From NCBI RefSeq assembly GCF_029953285.1, contig NZ_JASAOI010000051.1, positions 62,001-126,000 of the forward strand: a stretch of DNA of 64,000 nucleotides. Direction: 5' to 3'. Below the pieces are notes generated by a model that saw only the letters and a list, made by a program, of their open reading frames with translations, was not told the DNA's origin and ran no database searches. Position numbers and translations under genes: made by a program. The stretch's first letter is position 1; every line of letters begins with the position of its first letter. This document shows, piece after piece, positions 16,201 through 22,827 of the stretch. Origin of the DNA: Yinghuangia seranimata. Its GTDB lineage: Bacteria; Actinomycetota; Actinomycetes; Streptomycetales; Streptomycetaceae.

Positions 16201-18998
16201 ACCTGGACGTTGAAGTCCTTGCCGTCCGTTCCCGAGGCCAGGTGCGAAGTCACCGCCGGCTGCGGGACCTGCGGGGTGAAGTACACCGGCCTAGCAATGC
16301 TGCCCGCGCCGCCGCCCTTGTCCCCGATGGTCGCGTACCAGGCGTAGGACTTCGCCCAGCGCAGGTTCCATGCACTCGGAACTGTCCATGTCGACGACGC
16401 GGTCCAGCCGGAGTCCTTGCAGTTCTTCCGGGCGTCGGCGCCGTCGACCTCACAGACCTCGAACTTGTACTCGAGCCCCTGGTTGGGCCAGTTGTCAGGG
16501 TCGTGGCCCGCGGCGTACAGCATCGGGGTCAGCGTGGGCGCGGTGTAACCGTTCGGCGGCCAGGCAGCATCGAGCACGGGGTCGCGGTTAACGATGTTGA
16601 GGATGGCGGGGTTCGGGCGCGCGCTCTCAGCCCAGCTGTCCGCGACATACCCGTACCAGGCGTAGGTCTTGCCTCGAGTGAGCGGCCAGATCGTGAATGA
16701 AGGCGATTGCGACCAACCCGAGGTGATGCAGTTGACCCGGTAGTCAGTGCCGACCACGTCGCAGACCTCGACGCGGTACTCGACGTAGTTCCGAGGGTAG
16801 TTGTCCGGGTCGTACCCGGCGATCGTCAGCGTGGGGGTAACCGTTTCCGACTGGTATCCACTGCCCGGCGTCATCGAAGTCAGCACCGGTATCTGATTCG
16901 CGGTGGCCAGGTCCTGGCACAACGGCGGTGCGCCGAGCTGCGAGAAGGGCGCTACCTGGTTGACGTCCATGTCCCAGCACAGCGTGTAGCTGCCGGGATT
17001 CAGCTTGGCGATCCTTGCTTCGAACGTCGCCGACTCACCGGGGTTGACGTTGTTCGGAAGCGGCGTCCACGCCACATTGGAAAGCTCAGTCGTTCCGGCG
17101 AAGAGCCGATAGTGCAGGGAGTTGGCCCCAGCAGCCCAGCTTGCAGTCCAGGCGGTCGCACCGGTGTTCGTCACCGTGATGTTGACCGCACCGTCCTGAG
17201 CCGCGGTCACCGGGCGGACCACGGAGTTGACTCGGTAGGACGCACGCCACGGCGTGTAGTCGATGTCAAGCTTGGCACCGTTGTTGGCAGCGGTGTCGAA
17301 CTTCTTCCACGTGTTGGGGTCGTTGAGCGCCGTACGCACAGTGAGGCCGTAGTTGGGCTGACCGGTCACCCACCCCTGGATGAGGTCCGCGCCACTCTGG
17401 CCCAGGTTGATAGTTCCCCAGCCGTCGCCGCACCCGTCGGCCTCGTTGCCCGTTCCGAACGTCGCGGAACCGAGCACGGGGCCATATGCCGGTCCGGGGT
17501 AGCGGACGGTGGGGGGGTTCCACGGCGCGGTGTTGGCGTGGACGGTCACCTCGCGAGGCTTCTGGCAGTCGTACGTGTGGACATTCCACAGGTTCAGGCG
17601 CGCGCCCGTGATGCTGTTGTTGCGTAGGACGTTGGAGACCTCGCTCGTGTTGAGCATGATCGCCGCGTTGTTGCAGACGCCCTTGTCGCAGTTGTAGCCG
17701 AGCCGGTAGACGTCCGTCTGGAAGTAGTTGCGGTTCTCGACGATGCTCACGGAGTTCGCGGCCGGAGTGAACGGCAGCACGCTCGGGTCGACCTTGACGG
17801 GGAACACGCGAGCAGGATCGTTTAGCCAAGCGCGGTCGATCGTTACCTTGAGCGCCTGGCGGCCGTCGTCCTGCCGGACGATTTCATACGACACCGCGCC
17901 AGACGCGGCGCCGTCGCCCGACTCGGGGTTGACGGCGGAGTCCATCATCCAGCCGTGCGGGATCACCGCCTTCGGCTCGCCTGCGGTGTTCTTGAAGACG
18001 ACGTTGCCGCCGGCGTCGATCTCAGGCGCGAGGCCTTCCAATGCGAGGGGGAACATCCAGGTGTCGGGGGCCTGTGCGTTCTGGAGGGTGATGGTCTCCT
18101 TGATGCGGCCTTCACCCGCGTCCAGGGCCACGTCGGCGTGCTCGCGCGCGCCCAGGAAGGCGACGGTGTCGCCCTGAGCCTTTCCCTGGACCGGTGCCGC
18201 GCCCTGCATACCGAATCCGATGGACTGGCCGTCGCCAACCTTCACCGAAGCCACGGTCGGCGCTGCCGCGTCGGCCGCAATCTGCACCGGAAGCGCCCCG
18301 GCCTTGGTCTGCCACCCAGCGGGACCAGCCGTTGCCGCGTCAGCCGTGACGTTGGGTACCAGGGTTGATGGCGGCGCAATGGGAGCAGTTGGAGGTGCCG
18401 GTGCGGCCGCCGGCACAAGGGTGCTGTCAACGGGCTGCCACTGGCCCTGCGGGGTGAGGAAGTTGACCGGTTCCTCAGAGACCCGCAGGGTCTTGGAACC
18501 ATCAGCGTTGGCAAACACCTGTGTGTTCTCGCCGCGTTCGGTGGGCACCTCCCGGCTGGTGGCGGCGTCGAAGCTGCTCTTGCCCGGCGGCTGACCAGCC
18601 GGGGCGGCTGCGGCTGCGTCGCTCAGCCCCTGTTTCGGCTGCTGAGTACGGTCCTGCACCTGCACGGTCTCGGCAGGTCCTGCTTCCGGGGTGTGGCCCT
18701 TGGACTCCACCGGGACCGGAAGAAGTGACTGCTGCGCAGGAAGTTGACCCGGCGCGGGCGCTCCGAGTGCGCCGCCTTCGCCCTCCTTGAATCGCGTGGT
18801 GTCGGAATCCACCTCATGTGGCAGACCCGCAGCCGACCCAAGTTGCTGCACGGGGCGGGGCTTTCGAGGCTTCTCCGGTCCGCTGGCCGCACTGGCGACA
18901 GTTGCGGCGTCGGCGCTCACGGCCAGACCGGCCACCAACGCAAGCGCCACCGCCGCAGACATGGAACGCCAAGCAGACACACGAAGCAGGCCGGACAC
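7248..18998 (-). CDS. Giant secreted RHS/YD-repeat polymorphic toxin with LamG modules and C-terminal NUC nuclease
   Basis: About 3,916 aa. Order: Sec signal peptide (AVALALVAGLAVSADA); a pre-RHS region with VFPVKVDPS near residue 400; two related Cys-containing modules with YDPDNYPRNYVEY and HDPDNWPNQGLEY (about 750-900); DUF6531-like entry (GPDLTVRRTYNSLDP, about 935); first YD repeats; four LamG/ConA-like modules (about 1190-2125); a long YD/RHS repeat array (about 2140-3440); the RHS core ending SRDTWTLDPDPSGMANRYAY; a Pro/Lys-rich linker; and a C-terminal domain with RCHLIGDRLGG (His about 3798) and ENLVTCYHLAVN, the DRGH-type signature of DNA/RNA non-specific nucleases. The RHS shell is expected to cage and deliver the nuclease to competitors. 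The frame runs up to a TTG at 19025; I chose the GTG at 18998 because GGGGGGGA precedes it. The overlapping SUKH gene supplies immunity. Confidence 0.93.
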   Translation of the reverse strand: MSGLLRVSAWRSMSAAVALALVAGLAVSADAATVASAASGPEKPRKPRPVQQLGSAAGLPHEVDSDTTRFKEGEGGALGAPAPGQLPAQQSLLPVPVESKGHTPEAGPAETVQVQDRTQQPKQGLSDAAAAAPAGQPPGKSSFDAATSREVPTERGENTQVFANADGSKTLRVSEEPVNFLTPQGQWQPVDSTLVPAAAPAPPTAPIAPPSTLVPNVTADAATAGPAGWQTKAGALPVQIAADAAAPTVASVKVGDGQSIGFGMQGAAPVQGKAQGDTVAFLGAREHADVALDAGEGRIKETITLQNAQAPDTWMFPLALEGLAPEIDAGGNVVFKNTAGEPKAVIPHGWMMDSAVNPESGDGAASGAVSYEIVRQDDGRQALKVTIDRAWLNDPARVFPVKVDPSVLPFTPAANSVSIVENRNYFQTDVYRLGYNCDKGVCNNAAIMLNTSEVSNVLRNNSITGARLNLWNVHTYDCQKPREVTVHANTAPWNPPTVRYPGPAYGPVLGSATFGTGNEADGCGDGWGTINLGQSGADLIQGWVTGQPNYGLTVRTALNDPNTWKKFDTAANNGAKLDIDYTPWRASYRVNSVVRPVTAAQDGAVNITVTNTGATAWTASWAAGANSLHYRLFAGTTELSNVAWTPLPNNVNPGESATFEARIAKLNPGSYTLCWDMDVNQVAPFSQLGAPPLCQDLATANQIPVLTSMTPGSGYQSETVTPTLTIAGYDPDNYPRNYVEYRVEVCDVVGTDYRVNCITSGWSQSPSFTIWPLTRGKTYAWYGYVADSWAESARPNPAILNIVNRDPVLDAAWPPNGYTAPTLTPMLYAAGHDPDNWPNQGLEYKFEVCEVDGADARKNCKDSGWTASSTWTVPSAWNLRWAKSYAWYATIGDKGGGAGSIARPVYFTPQVPQPAVTSHLASGTDGKDFNVQVGNYTTSATDASVGAVGPDLTVRRTYNSLDPRAKSAFGEGWSSRWDMRAVPDQDGSGNVVVVLANGQQVRFGHNSDDTYAPPSGGFATFKNADGGGWILADKTGIRHAFDAAGKLTTVTDSSGRSQTFAYDAAGQLTRATDGTSGRYLDFAWTGAHVTTVTTNPTGVQAPGLAWSYSYDGDRLIAVCPPAASGSGPSSTCTKYEYGNGSQYRSIVTDGAPRSYWRLGDAAGTTAASQSVVQGGRDNGTYKNVTAVAQGALGGTPDGAAHFNGTSSYVDLPKDLVRANQYTSVELWFRTTAGGTLYSYSQKPVDAQDDSTVGVPVLYVGSDGKLRGQFGNGNVSPITTAGAVNDGQWHHAALVGQGTTQTLYLDGANVGTRSGEIRNVDPFNSIGAGGANSQWPNRWNSDPKGFFNGDIDEVAVYDRPLGAVTVAEHYAARRVAAQAVKLLLPSGRTNTQVVYDAASERVSQLTDANGGVWKLSVPSFESSSAPYAAAVAATAPKGYWRLNDREGSTGVNAVAGGAAASYTDVRLGDAGAFAAGDDTAAEFNGRTSVTRLPDGSLGASGKFSVELWFRTETAGVLAGYATMPLADADVNTPGVPMMYVGTDGKLRGMVWSTGPTPVTSANSVMDGRWHHAVLSVQGSGAAQTLYLDGAKVGSSVNQTVYVDPYVTVGSGLFNGTAWPAKPADVKGAIRGTIDEVAVYDKALDDAAVADHFTARGKLLSSPAPAYRAAVAGTGPWSYWRLDEPSGGQAASQQAVHEGVGQGSAHNTTPAAGLIRGDEALHFNGQSSYVELPQDLIHGSSQASIELWFKTAKPGVLFGTQSDLPGAATQASWAPLLYVGTDGKLHGKFYSSPGQPPQIVSTASVNDNAWHQAVLTTDGQVHTVFLDGVSQGSSSAPVFHENNLRNFVGAGHTDAWPNAPAGEGYFDGDIDEVAVYRKALDPATVGTHYGLRTDLLPQYRSSVEAASPIGYWAMTPSDSGVVPNLVLPPTTDAAGVWNVQYGVDGAFGRDGNRAMGFNGTSSYLRLPEPRLGQLNQFSVEMWFQAKGPGVLMGYSSVELPYIQANSPSTPMLYVGSDGHLRGLIAYGSTTTMKSPDTVMDGQWHHTVLTFDNTAKKQKLYLDGNDVGTIDFQTAYFDPYVTIGAGGVNTSYGWQAPPPNYKGFFTGSIDEVALYHQTLTPDTVNAHYAAGTAQTNSSLTSTISVTDPGGKIAKRTFDALRGRVLTSTDAGGATTAYAYDTGGFLHTVTDPNNNAVVSGHDARGNEISRTTCRTSNSCWTGYQEFFLNAGDDLDPRNDRLITTRDPRSVDARDNTFKTQYTYTAVGQDDTVTSPDGTSTSRTYTTATTPAQGGGVTPAGLLASVTQPGNRTTSYTYYPNGDLAAVTGPTGLVTRYLYDSIGRKLTESVFSDSVPAGAATVYSYDTSSRVLTATDPQVKNEITGVTHQGQTKREYDADGRVLTETASDLTGGDTARTTTYVYDPHGLLTSVTDPEGDITAFGYDVFGRQERQTNAVGDTTLFSYTPTGQQATTTLVAWKSDPNATPRDLIMESRAYDPAGRLASVTDAAGSTTVYQYNDDDTLARTIAKAVTQKDGSTHDIVLTRNWYDGAQHVIRTTTGNGLTTVETQLDAMGRPVQEILDPGGLHRTTSYRYSTAGDLIQTQLTGPGITMPETVDVEVDAVGRPVKQTVRNDDGSGRADANLVTTTAYDQRGLVTSAKSPNANAGCTAPCDVTTTYDILGRAVTTQQPQVTVTVNGQTPTTARPTTTVGYNTFGEVTHARDANGNISVTQVDKLGRATATTLPNYTPPGATVPLTATRSQAYDKLSRPVSATDALGRTSTMKYDQLGNVIEQVAPGTDTPTSKFTYTPTGLQLSATGPSGELVEATYDQLGRKLTSSVRDRRPITEWFVTDYAYDDASNVVWESSPLGHATSTQYNRAGQPIAVWDPQDHVTTFDYDGLGRPTKTTLPSGRSTKTAYSPAGRVDSTQDVGRDGGVRTATAKYDADGNVLTSTTPGAGQTNATYDAAGRLSARTEKVNTTDSITTSFAYDAAGNRTRFVDGRGNPTVYTYNTWGLPESTIEPSTAAHPNAADRTWTTIYDAAGQIVRQLAPGGVQTDTTYNPRGQITAQTGSGAEAPTTARGFTYDVSGRMLSATASATNTYTYNDRGLLLTTSGPAGASNYDWTAEGQLYERTDAAGTFTFEYDENGRLASSIDGLSSTKVIYGYDSDGNLERENYSIYLQPLQAGGASAQSAQVAPAMAGGSQRTYTYDQFGRLVTDSVFNSSAVRQTSVSYGYDADNHITTKTTTGVAGASTNTYTYDLAGRLTSHNNGTATTPYQWDAAGNRTKVGGTTATYDERNRLTQAGTSTYTYTSRGTRSSVTVPGMTRNLKFDAFEQMANDGYSDYTYDALGRVAKRGTQSGFKYEGTSNNLIADGTSRFARAPGGDLLSTATGSASQIAISDQHGDVIASLDSSNYSLAGSKTYDPYGKVTAQAGTNTSIGYQGGYTDSASGQVNMASRWYDPDTAAFDSRDTWTLDPDPSGMANRYAYATGDPLGNTDIDGHKPCCWGVPVPKPKPPTKPGSPSKPTKPTKPEKPNKPKDRDDDDDSEIHGELHIPPTQAQLEATLRSYCAEYASRGVYANECWNDVPHGTYGRLTKLKCCVIHGPSWGPVDPPPVATPPGGGGRGPAPRKPIIEPKPPHRPTAPSTRPPTEATPVLDQALNILALVRAGTLVLDVLQSVDAAPQPGAVAYTPPQEQLDQQLSEEEVQELAQQMRTEAAAWSPDADISRGGGDICAAPQSWRFHYGPLLYNARADGKVNSGAVAIACPGDTGSEADRGISPPGWPSNGQGADWVFARCHLIGDRLGGTGDSVENLVTCYHLAVNLSWMATVENRTKRQLINKQKAALYISVPIYLNPGDQKPTAISMQVYEIDRRTGALTSFCSKVIPNVPGDNKGKNQPITDYVRAGCGYKAMARP
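12610..15440 (-). repeat. Four tandem LamG-coding modules inside the RHS gene
   Basis: Four related blocks of roughly 500-550 bases recur every 710-860 bases (near 15440-14900, 14580-14050, 13870-13330 and 13150-12620). Each encodes NG(T/R/Q)S-type entry, VELWF, PMLYVG-DGKLRG, WHHAVL, YLDG and G-IDEVAVY, and each is preceded by a (S/G)YW motif. They are concanavalin-A-like jellyroll modules that probably bind glycans, set into the middle of the YD-repeat array. Confidence 0.85.
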
Positions 18999-19025
18999 GC
19001 GGCTTCCCCCCCGAAAACTAACCAA

Positions 19026-19334
19026 CTAAGAGCCTGGCAGATCCAAACGCAAAGTGATCATGTAGCACAAGAGACCAGCCGACTAGTCGACATTTAATCG
19101 CGCCAGATTTGCGCCGTGACATGCCGCATGTCGCCGGGCGCGTGCCTACACGACGATGTCCATCGATTCGCAGAGTCGCGTGACAGCTGCTGGGTCGCGT
19201 GCGACCTACCCACCGGCCGGAGCGAGGGCCTGGCGAGCACGCGCAGTCGCAGGCGCCGTCCTCTGGTCCCGGTCCCGGGAAGGTCGACGCAGGGCAAACG
19301 CTCAGGCGCAACGCGCCTTCGCCTCCGACGAGGG
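19026..19334. promoter_or_regulatory. RHS leader and upstream region
   Basis: No gene is supported here. The part next to the RHS start (19026-19080) is relatively AT-rich and includes the leader sequence partly repeated at 5592-5760, so the RHS promoter is likely in this interval. Confidence 0.35.
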
Positions 19335-19361
19335 CCGCGCCCGGACGTCGTCCGGGCGCGG
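19335..19361 (-). terminator. GC hairpin, decayed twin of the 45-kb terminator
   Basis: CCGCGCCCGGAC, a 3-base loop, GTCCGGGCGCGG: a perfect 12-bp stem. It differs from the hairpin at 45363-45391 by very little and has the same position relative to the excisionase-like sequence. Confidence 0.7.
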
Positions 19362-19384
19362 GTGGTGGGTTCCAGAGGGTCAGC

Positions 19385-19630
19385 CGGTGGCGCATCACGA
19401 TGAGGCCCCCGAGGTCCGTGTCAGAAAACAGGATGGTGCGGCCCAGAACCGTGCAGGGGGATCTCGAGGGCGGCCTTGCGGCGCATCCAGCTGCTGCTGC
19501 GGCGAACGAGGGCGCCGGCCTCCTCCGGGGTCTGCAGCGACCGAACGGGCGCGTGCACGGCGGAGGTGGTGTCCGTGTCGGCGGCGAGGTCGGGCTCGGT
19601 CCAGGTGGAGGTGTCCTCGGTGTAGGTCAC
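19385..19630 (-). pseudogene. Frameshifted copy of the excisionase-like gene
   Basis: The minus-strand reading starts at GTG (VTYTEDTSTWTE), continues PEEAGALVRRSSSWMRRKAA, then loses frame. The remainder, TVLGRTILFSDTDLGGL, is found in the neighbouring frame. It is a decayed duplicate of the gene at 45416-45679 (PDEAGALVRRSGGWMRRKAA, TVLGRTILFSDTDLGDL). A functional DNA-binding protein is not expected. Confidence 0.75.
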
Positions 19631-19870
19631 GCTGTTCGCCTTTCCCGGGCGTCGCCGTTGCCAAGGGCGCGTAGTTGCGTGCTGTGGGGCAGGTCGGGGA
19701 GGTCGGTGACCCAGCCCGGGTGGTTGGGCAGCATCATCCATCGACCGAGGCCAGGTTGAGCCTGGCTGTGCCGCGAGGTCCGGGCTGGACGGGCCGGACT
19801 GCTTGTCTTCGCGCTTGCGAGTCAAGGTCCGGGCTGGACGGGCCGGACTGCTTGTCTTCGCGCTTGCGAG
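19631..19870 (-). pseudogene. 3' remnant of a C5-cytosine DNA methyltransferase gene
   Basis: Minus-strand codons read DGMMLPNHPGWVTDLPDLP then STQLRALGNGD, matching EWMMGLPTDPGWVTGVPGLP and TAQLRALGNGV of the methyltransferase at 45850-47224. Only the motif-X end survives, and it sits directly before the excisionase-like remnant, the same order as in the 45-kb operon. Confidence 0.7.
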
Positions 19871-19873
19871 TCA
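19776..19873. repeat. 49-bp perfect tandem repeat, two copies
   Basis: The unit beginning AGGTCCGGGCTGGACGGG and ending TTGCGAGTCA occurs twice back to back (19776-19824 and 19825-19873). It overlies the upstream end of the methyltransferase remnant and looks like a recent slippage duplication. Confidence 0.9.
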
Positions 19874-19947
19874 CGGAGTCCATGTGACCGCGGTTTATGG
19901 TGAGCAAGGTGTCCAGGGATTCTTCTGCGGACGGCCGTACAACTAGG

Positions 19948-20840
19948 CCGTGTCTGATGGATGTGATCGTCGTTTGATGTGATGTGGGTGTTCGTGGGGG
20001 CCTGACTGATGGCCAGTGGGCGTTGATCGAGCCGTTGCTGCCAGATCGGACGCCGCGCCGAGGTGGTCAGTGGACGGATCACCGCCAGGTGATCGACGCG
20101 GTGGCGTTCAAATACCGCAACAACCTGGCGTGGCGGGACCTGCCGGTCGAATGCCCGCCGTGGCAGACGGTGTTCGACCGGTTCACCCGTTGGGCCCGCG
20201 ACGGCACCTGGCACCAGATCCTGGTCGCGCTGCAGGCCCGCGCGGACGCCGAAGGCGACCTGGACTGGCTCGTCGGGGTCGACTCGACGATCGTCCGTGC
20301 GCACCAGCACGCCGCCGACGCCCCGAAAAGGGGGCGCCCGACGGCGAGCCGCCCGACCATGCCCTCGGTCGGTCCCGCGGCGGGCTGACCACCAAGGTCC
20401 ACCTCGCCGCCGACGGCCGCTGCCGCCCGCTCGCGTTCGTCGTCACAGCCGGTCAGGCGAACGACGCACCACACTTCACCGCGGATGGCGGGGATCCGCG
20501 TCCCACGCGCGGCTGGCCGACCGCGCGTGCGCCCGCACACCGTGTTGGCGGACCGGCGGCGATCCGCGCCCACCTGCGCAGACGCGGTATCCGCGCGGTC
20601 ATCCCCGAACCCGCCGACCAGCAGGCCAACCGACGACGGCGCGGCCGGCGCGGAGGCCGGCCGCGCCGCCTGGACCGGGACGCCTACCGCTCACGGAACG
20701 CGGTTGAGCGTTGCATCAACCGCCTGAAGCAGTGGCGCGGCATCGCAATGCGCACCGACAAACTCGCCACGAACTACCAGGCCGCGTTGCACGTCGCTGC
20801 GATCTTCCTCTGGTCCAAGCCGTGATTCACCAGACATGCC
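19948..20840 (+). mobile_element. IS5-family insertion sequence with CTAG flanks
   Basis: Ends GGCCGTGTCTGATG (left) and, read inward, GGGCATGTCTGGTG (right) form an imperfect inverted repeat. CTAG lies directly outside both ends (19944-19947 and 20841-20844), as expected for a 4-bp target duplication in this family. The 893-bp body encodes a single, broken DDE transposase. Confidence 0.8.
19984..20825 (+). pseudogene. IS5-family DDE transposase, multiply frameshifted
   Basis: The first frame is normal (LTDGQWALIEPLLPD, RNNLAWRDLP, first catalytic Asp in VGVDSTIVRAHQHAA) and fails near 20385. The protein continues in another frame (RGGLTTKVHLAADG, VVTAGQANDAP). A short part is in a third frame near 20485-20550 (RVRPHTVLADR), then it returns to IRAHLRRRGIRAVIPEP with the final Glu in RNAVERCINRLKQW. 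At least three indels are needed to explain this, so the element is not autonomously mobile. Confidence 0.85.
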
Positions 20841-21207
20841 CTAGCTCCAATTGCCCACCTGGGAGCTAGGTGGGCCGCTTCCGGTTCTTTGCCGGCCATC
20901 GATACGTCCACAACTTCAAGCAAGCACAGCTTTCGACGCTCGGCTCTCCCGGTATCCGCCCGGCCGCACGCACCGCACGACCACGTCGTACCGCAGCGAT
21001 CACGGGACGTCACAGCCCGCGCATACTGGCAAGTACAATTTCAGCCGTGCCGCCGTGATCTACACCACGCCGCGCCCACGAAAATCGGCCAAAGCGGCAG
21101 ATTCCGATCGCCGGTCGGCTGGGTGTCTGTACGTCTGTTCAGATAAATTCTGCTCCTGCATGCGATTGGTGGGGGCTGGTGGGAGCCCGTTGAGCAGGGG
21201 GCAGGCA

Positions 21208-22380
21208 GTGCCAGTGCACGAGCTGGAGGCCGCTGGCGTGCGCCGCGGCGAGCATCGTCGGCGCAGAGCTGGGTCCGACACCGCGGCGCCCCGGGTTCTC
21301 GACACCGTGGCGGTCATACCCGCCCGGAACGAGGAAGCGGGTGTGCTCGCGTCGCTGAACTCGCTGGCCCGGCAGACCCGGCGCCCTGACCTCGTCCTCG
21401 TTGTGGTCAACAACTCGACCGACCGCACCGAGGACTACGCCCTGCAGTTCGCCGAGGATCCGACAACGCCGTTCACGGTGGTCCTCAACCTGGCCAGCAA
21501 CCCGCACAAGAAGGCCGGCGCCCTCAACTACGCCATCGACTGGCTGCGCAACGAATCCCAGGGCAGGCTCGCCGAGACAGCGCGGCATGTGCTCGTCATG
21601 GACGCGGACACCGAACTGCACCCCAAATTCATCGAGCGGGCCTCCACAATCCTCGAACAGGACCCGGAGATCGGCGGGGTCAGCGCGTCCTGTCTGGGCC
21701 AAACCGGTCTGTGGCGCTCTTGGTGGCAGCGCTACCTGCTCGGCATGCAGATACTGGAGTACGGGCGCGCGACCACGATGCGCTACCGGCGAAACATCCA
21801 CACCATGGCCGGCGCCGGCTCCTTCTACCGAAGCGAAGCACTGCAGTCCGTGATCGACTGGCGTGGCGAGGTCTTCTGGGAGGACCACCGCAACCTCGTC
21901 GAGGACTACGAGACCACGCTCACCCTCAAGGAGTGCGGCTGGAAGGTGACAGCCAACCAGCTGTGCGTCGCCCACACCGACCTGATGCCGACGCTGCGCG
22001 AGCTCATTCAGCAACGCCAGCGCTGGATCCGCGGCACCATGGACGCGCTACGCGACCGTGGCTGGACCAAGCACACCTGGCCCTCCATCGTCAGCATCAA
22101 TCTGGGGCTGCTCAGCCTGGTCTACCTTGCCGGGTGGGGCACGATCCAGGCCGCGGCCATCGCCAGGCACGGAATCTCCCAATGGCCCTTCCTATGGCTG
22201 CTGTTCGCCTCATGGTTCCTGGTCATTTATCCCGTGCTGTGCGTGCGCGCACTGGGCTGGAAAGCGATGGTCATCGAAGCGCTCGTCGTCCCGGAAATGC
22301 TCTACACACTGATCCGGGCGTACTGGTTCGTGTCATCGATTTGGAAGTCCTACGTCACCCGCGTCTCGGCCTGGAAGTAG
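21208..22380 (+). CDS. Family-2 processive glycosyltransferase (polysaccharide synthase)
   Basis: A membrane synthase that polymerises nucleotide-sugars and probably extrudes the chain. Motifs: VAVIPARNEE at the start of the GT-A fold, Asp132-Ala-Asp134 (VMDADTE, metal site), Glu232-Asp233 (LVEDYE, catalytic base) and Gln269-Arg-Gln-Arg-Trp273 (QxxRW, processivity). C-terminal hydrophobic helices follow at about 282-310, 318-338 and 350-380. I chose the GTG at 21208 because GGGGG lies six bases upstream; the frame is open further up, including an ATG at 21160. It heads a same-strand group with a small membrane protein, a GH16-like protein and a polysaccharide deacetylase, which suggests an N-acetylhexosamine polymer as in PNAG- or MatAB-type systems. 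The exact sugar is unknown. Confidence 0.85.
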   Translation: MPVHELEAAGVRRGEHRRRRAGSDTAAPRVLDTVAVIPARNEEAGVLASLNSLARQTRRPDLVLVVVNNSTDRTEDYALQFAEDPTTPFTVVLNLASNPHKKAGALNYAIDWLRNESQGRLAETARHVLVMDADTELHPKFIERASTILEQDPEIGGVSASCLGQTGLWRSWWQRYLLGMQILEYGRATTMRYRRNIHTMAGAGSFYRSEALQSVIDWRGEVFWEDHRNLVEDYETTLTLKECGWKVTANQLCVAHTDLMPTLRELIQQRQRWIRGTMDALRDRGWTKHTWPSIVSINLGLLSLVYLAGWGTIQAAAIARHGISQWPFLWLLFASWFLVIYPVLCVRALGWKAMVIEALVVPEMLYTLIRAYWFVSSIWKSYVTRVSAWK

Positions 22381-22396
22381 CGGTGCACCAGCGCAC

Positions 22397-22651
22397 ATGA
22401 ACGTTTTCAAAGGCCTGGGTGTCTGCTTGTTGCTCGCAGCCACCACGTTCACTGTGGCCCACGTCGCCAGGGTGGACCATGTCCTCCTCACAATCGCGGT
22501 GTGTATGGCCGCAACGTCCGTCGCCACCCTCCTGGCGTCCGTATGGCGCCATCGCTGGGACCGTCGCATGGCCGGCGAGGGCCGTCGGCGCCGCAAGCGC
22601 GCCTCGGACCGCCCGGCGCGCGCGGAGACCCGTACCGCCGACTCCCGCTGA
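22397..22651 (+). CDS. Small two-helix membrane protein of the polysaccharide cluster
   Basis: 84 aa, 16 bases after the synthase stop. It begins MNVFKGLGVCLLLAA, with two hydrophobic helices (about 6-24 and 29-48) and a basic tail. Its N-terminus matches the 61-aa protein at 26933-27118 (MNLLRGLGVCIALAA). It may be a synthase accessory subunit, by analogy with small partners of other GT2 synthases, but no known family is evident to me. Confidence 0.6.
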   Translation: MNVFKGLGVCLLLAATTFTVAHVARVDHVLLTIAVCMAATSVATLLASVWRHRWDRRMAGEGRRRRKRASDRPARAETRTADSR

Positions 22652-22827
22652 GCGGCCAAGCCGGGCGGCACCGGACGCACTGAACCCGCAGCCGCGTCGG
22701 GCCCGCCTGATGCCACCCCCACCACGGCTGCGCCGACCAACGTGGCGGACAATCTGCTGGCGAGCGTGACCTGCCGCGTCCGGCGGACAAGGAACGTTTC
22801 CAGCCACAGATCCCAGGAGCTTCTGCC

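Noticed and set aside
13839-16700. 953-codon open frame on the plus strand
   Set aside because: Antisense to the LamG block and first YD repeats of the RHS gene; no recognisable domain or ribosome site.
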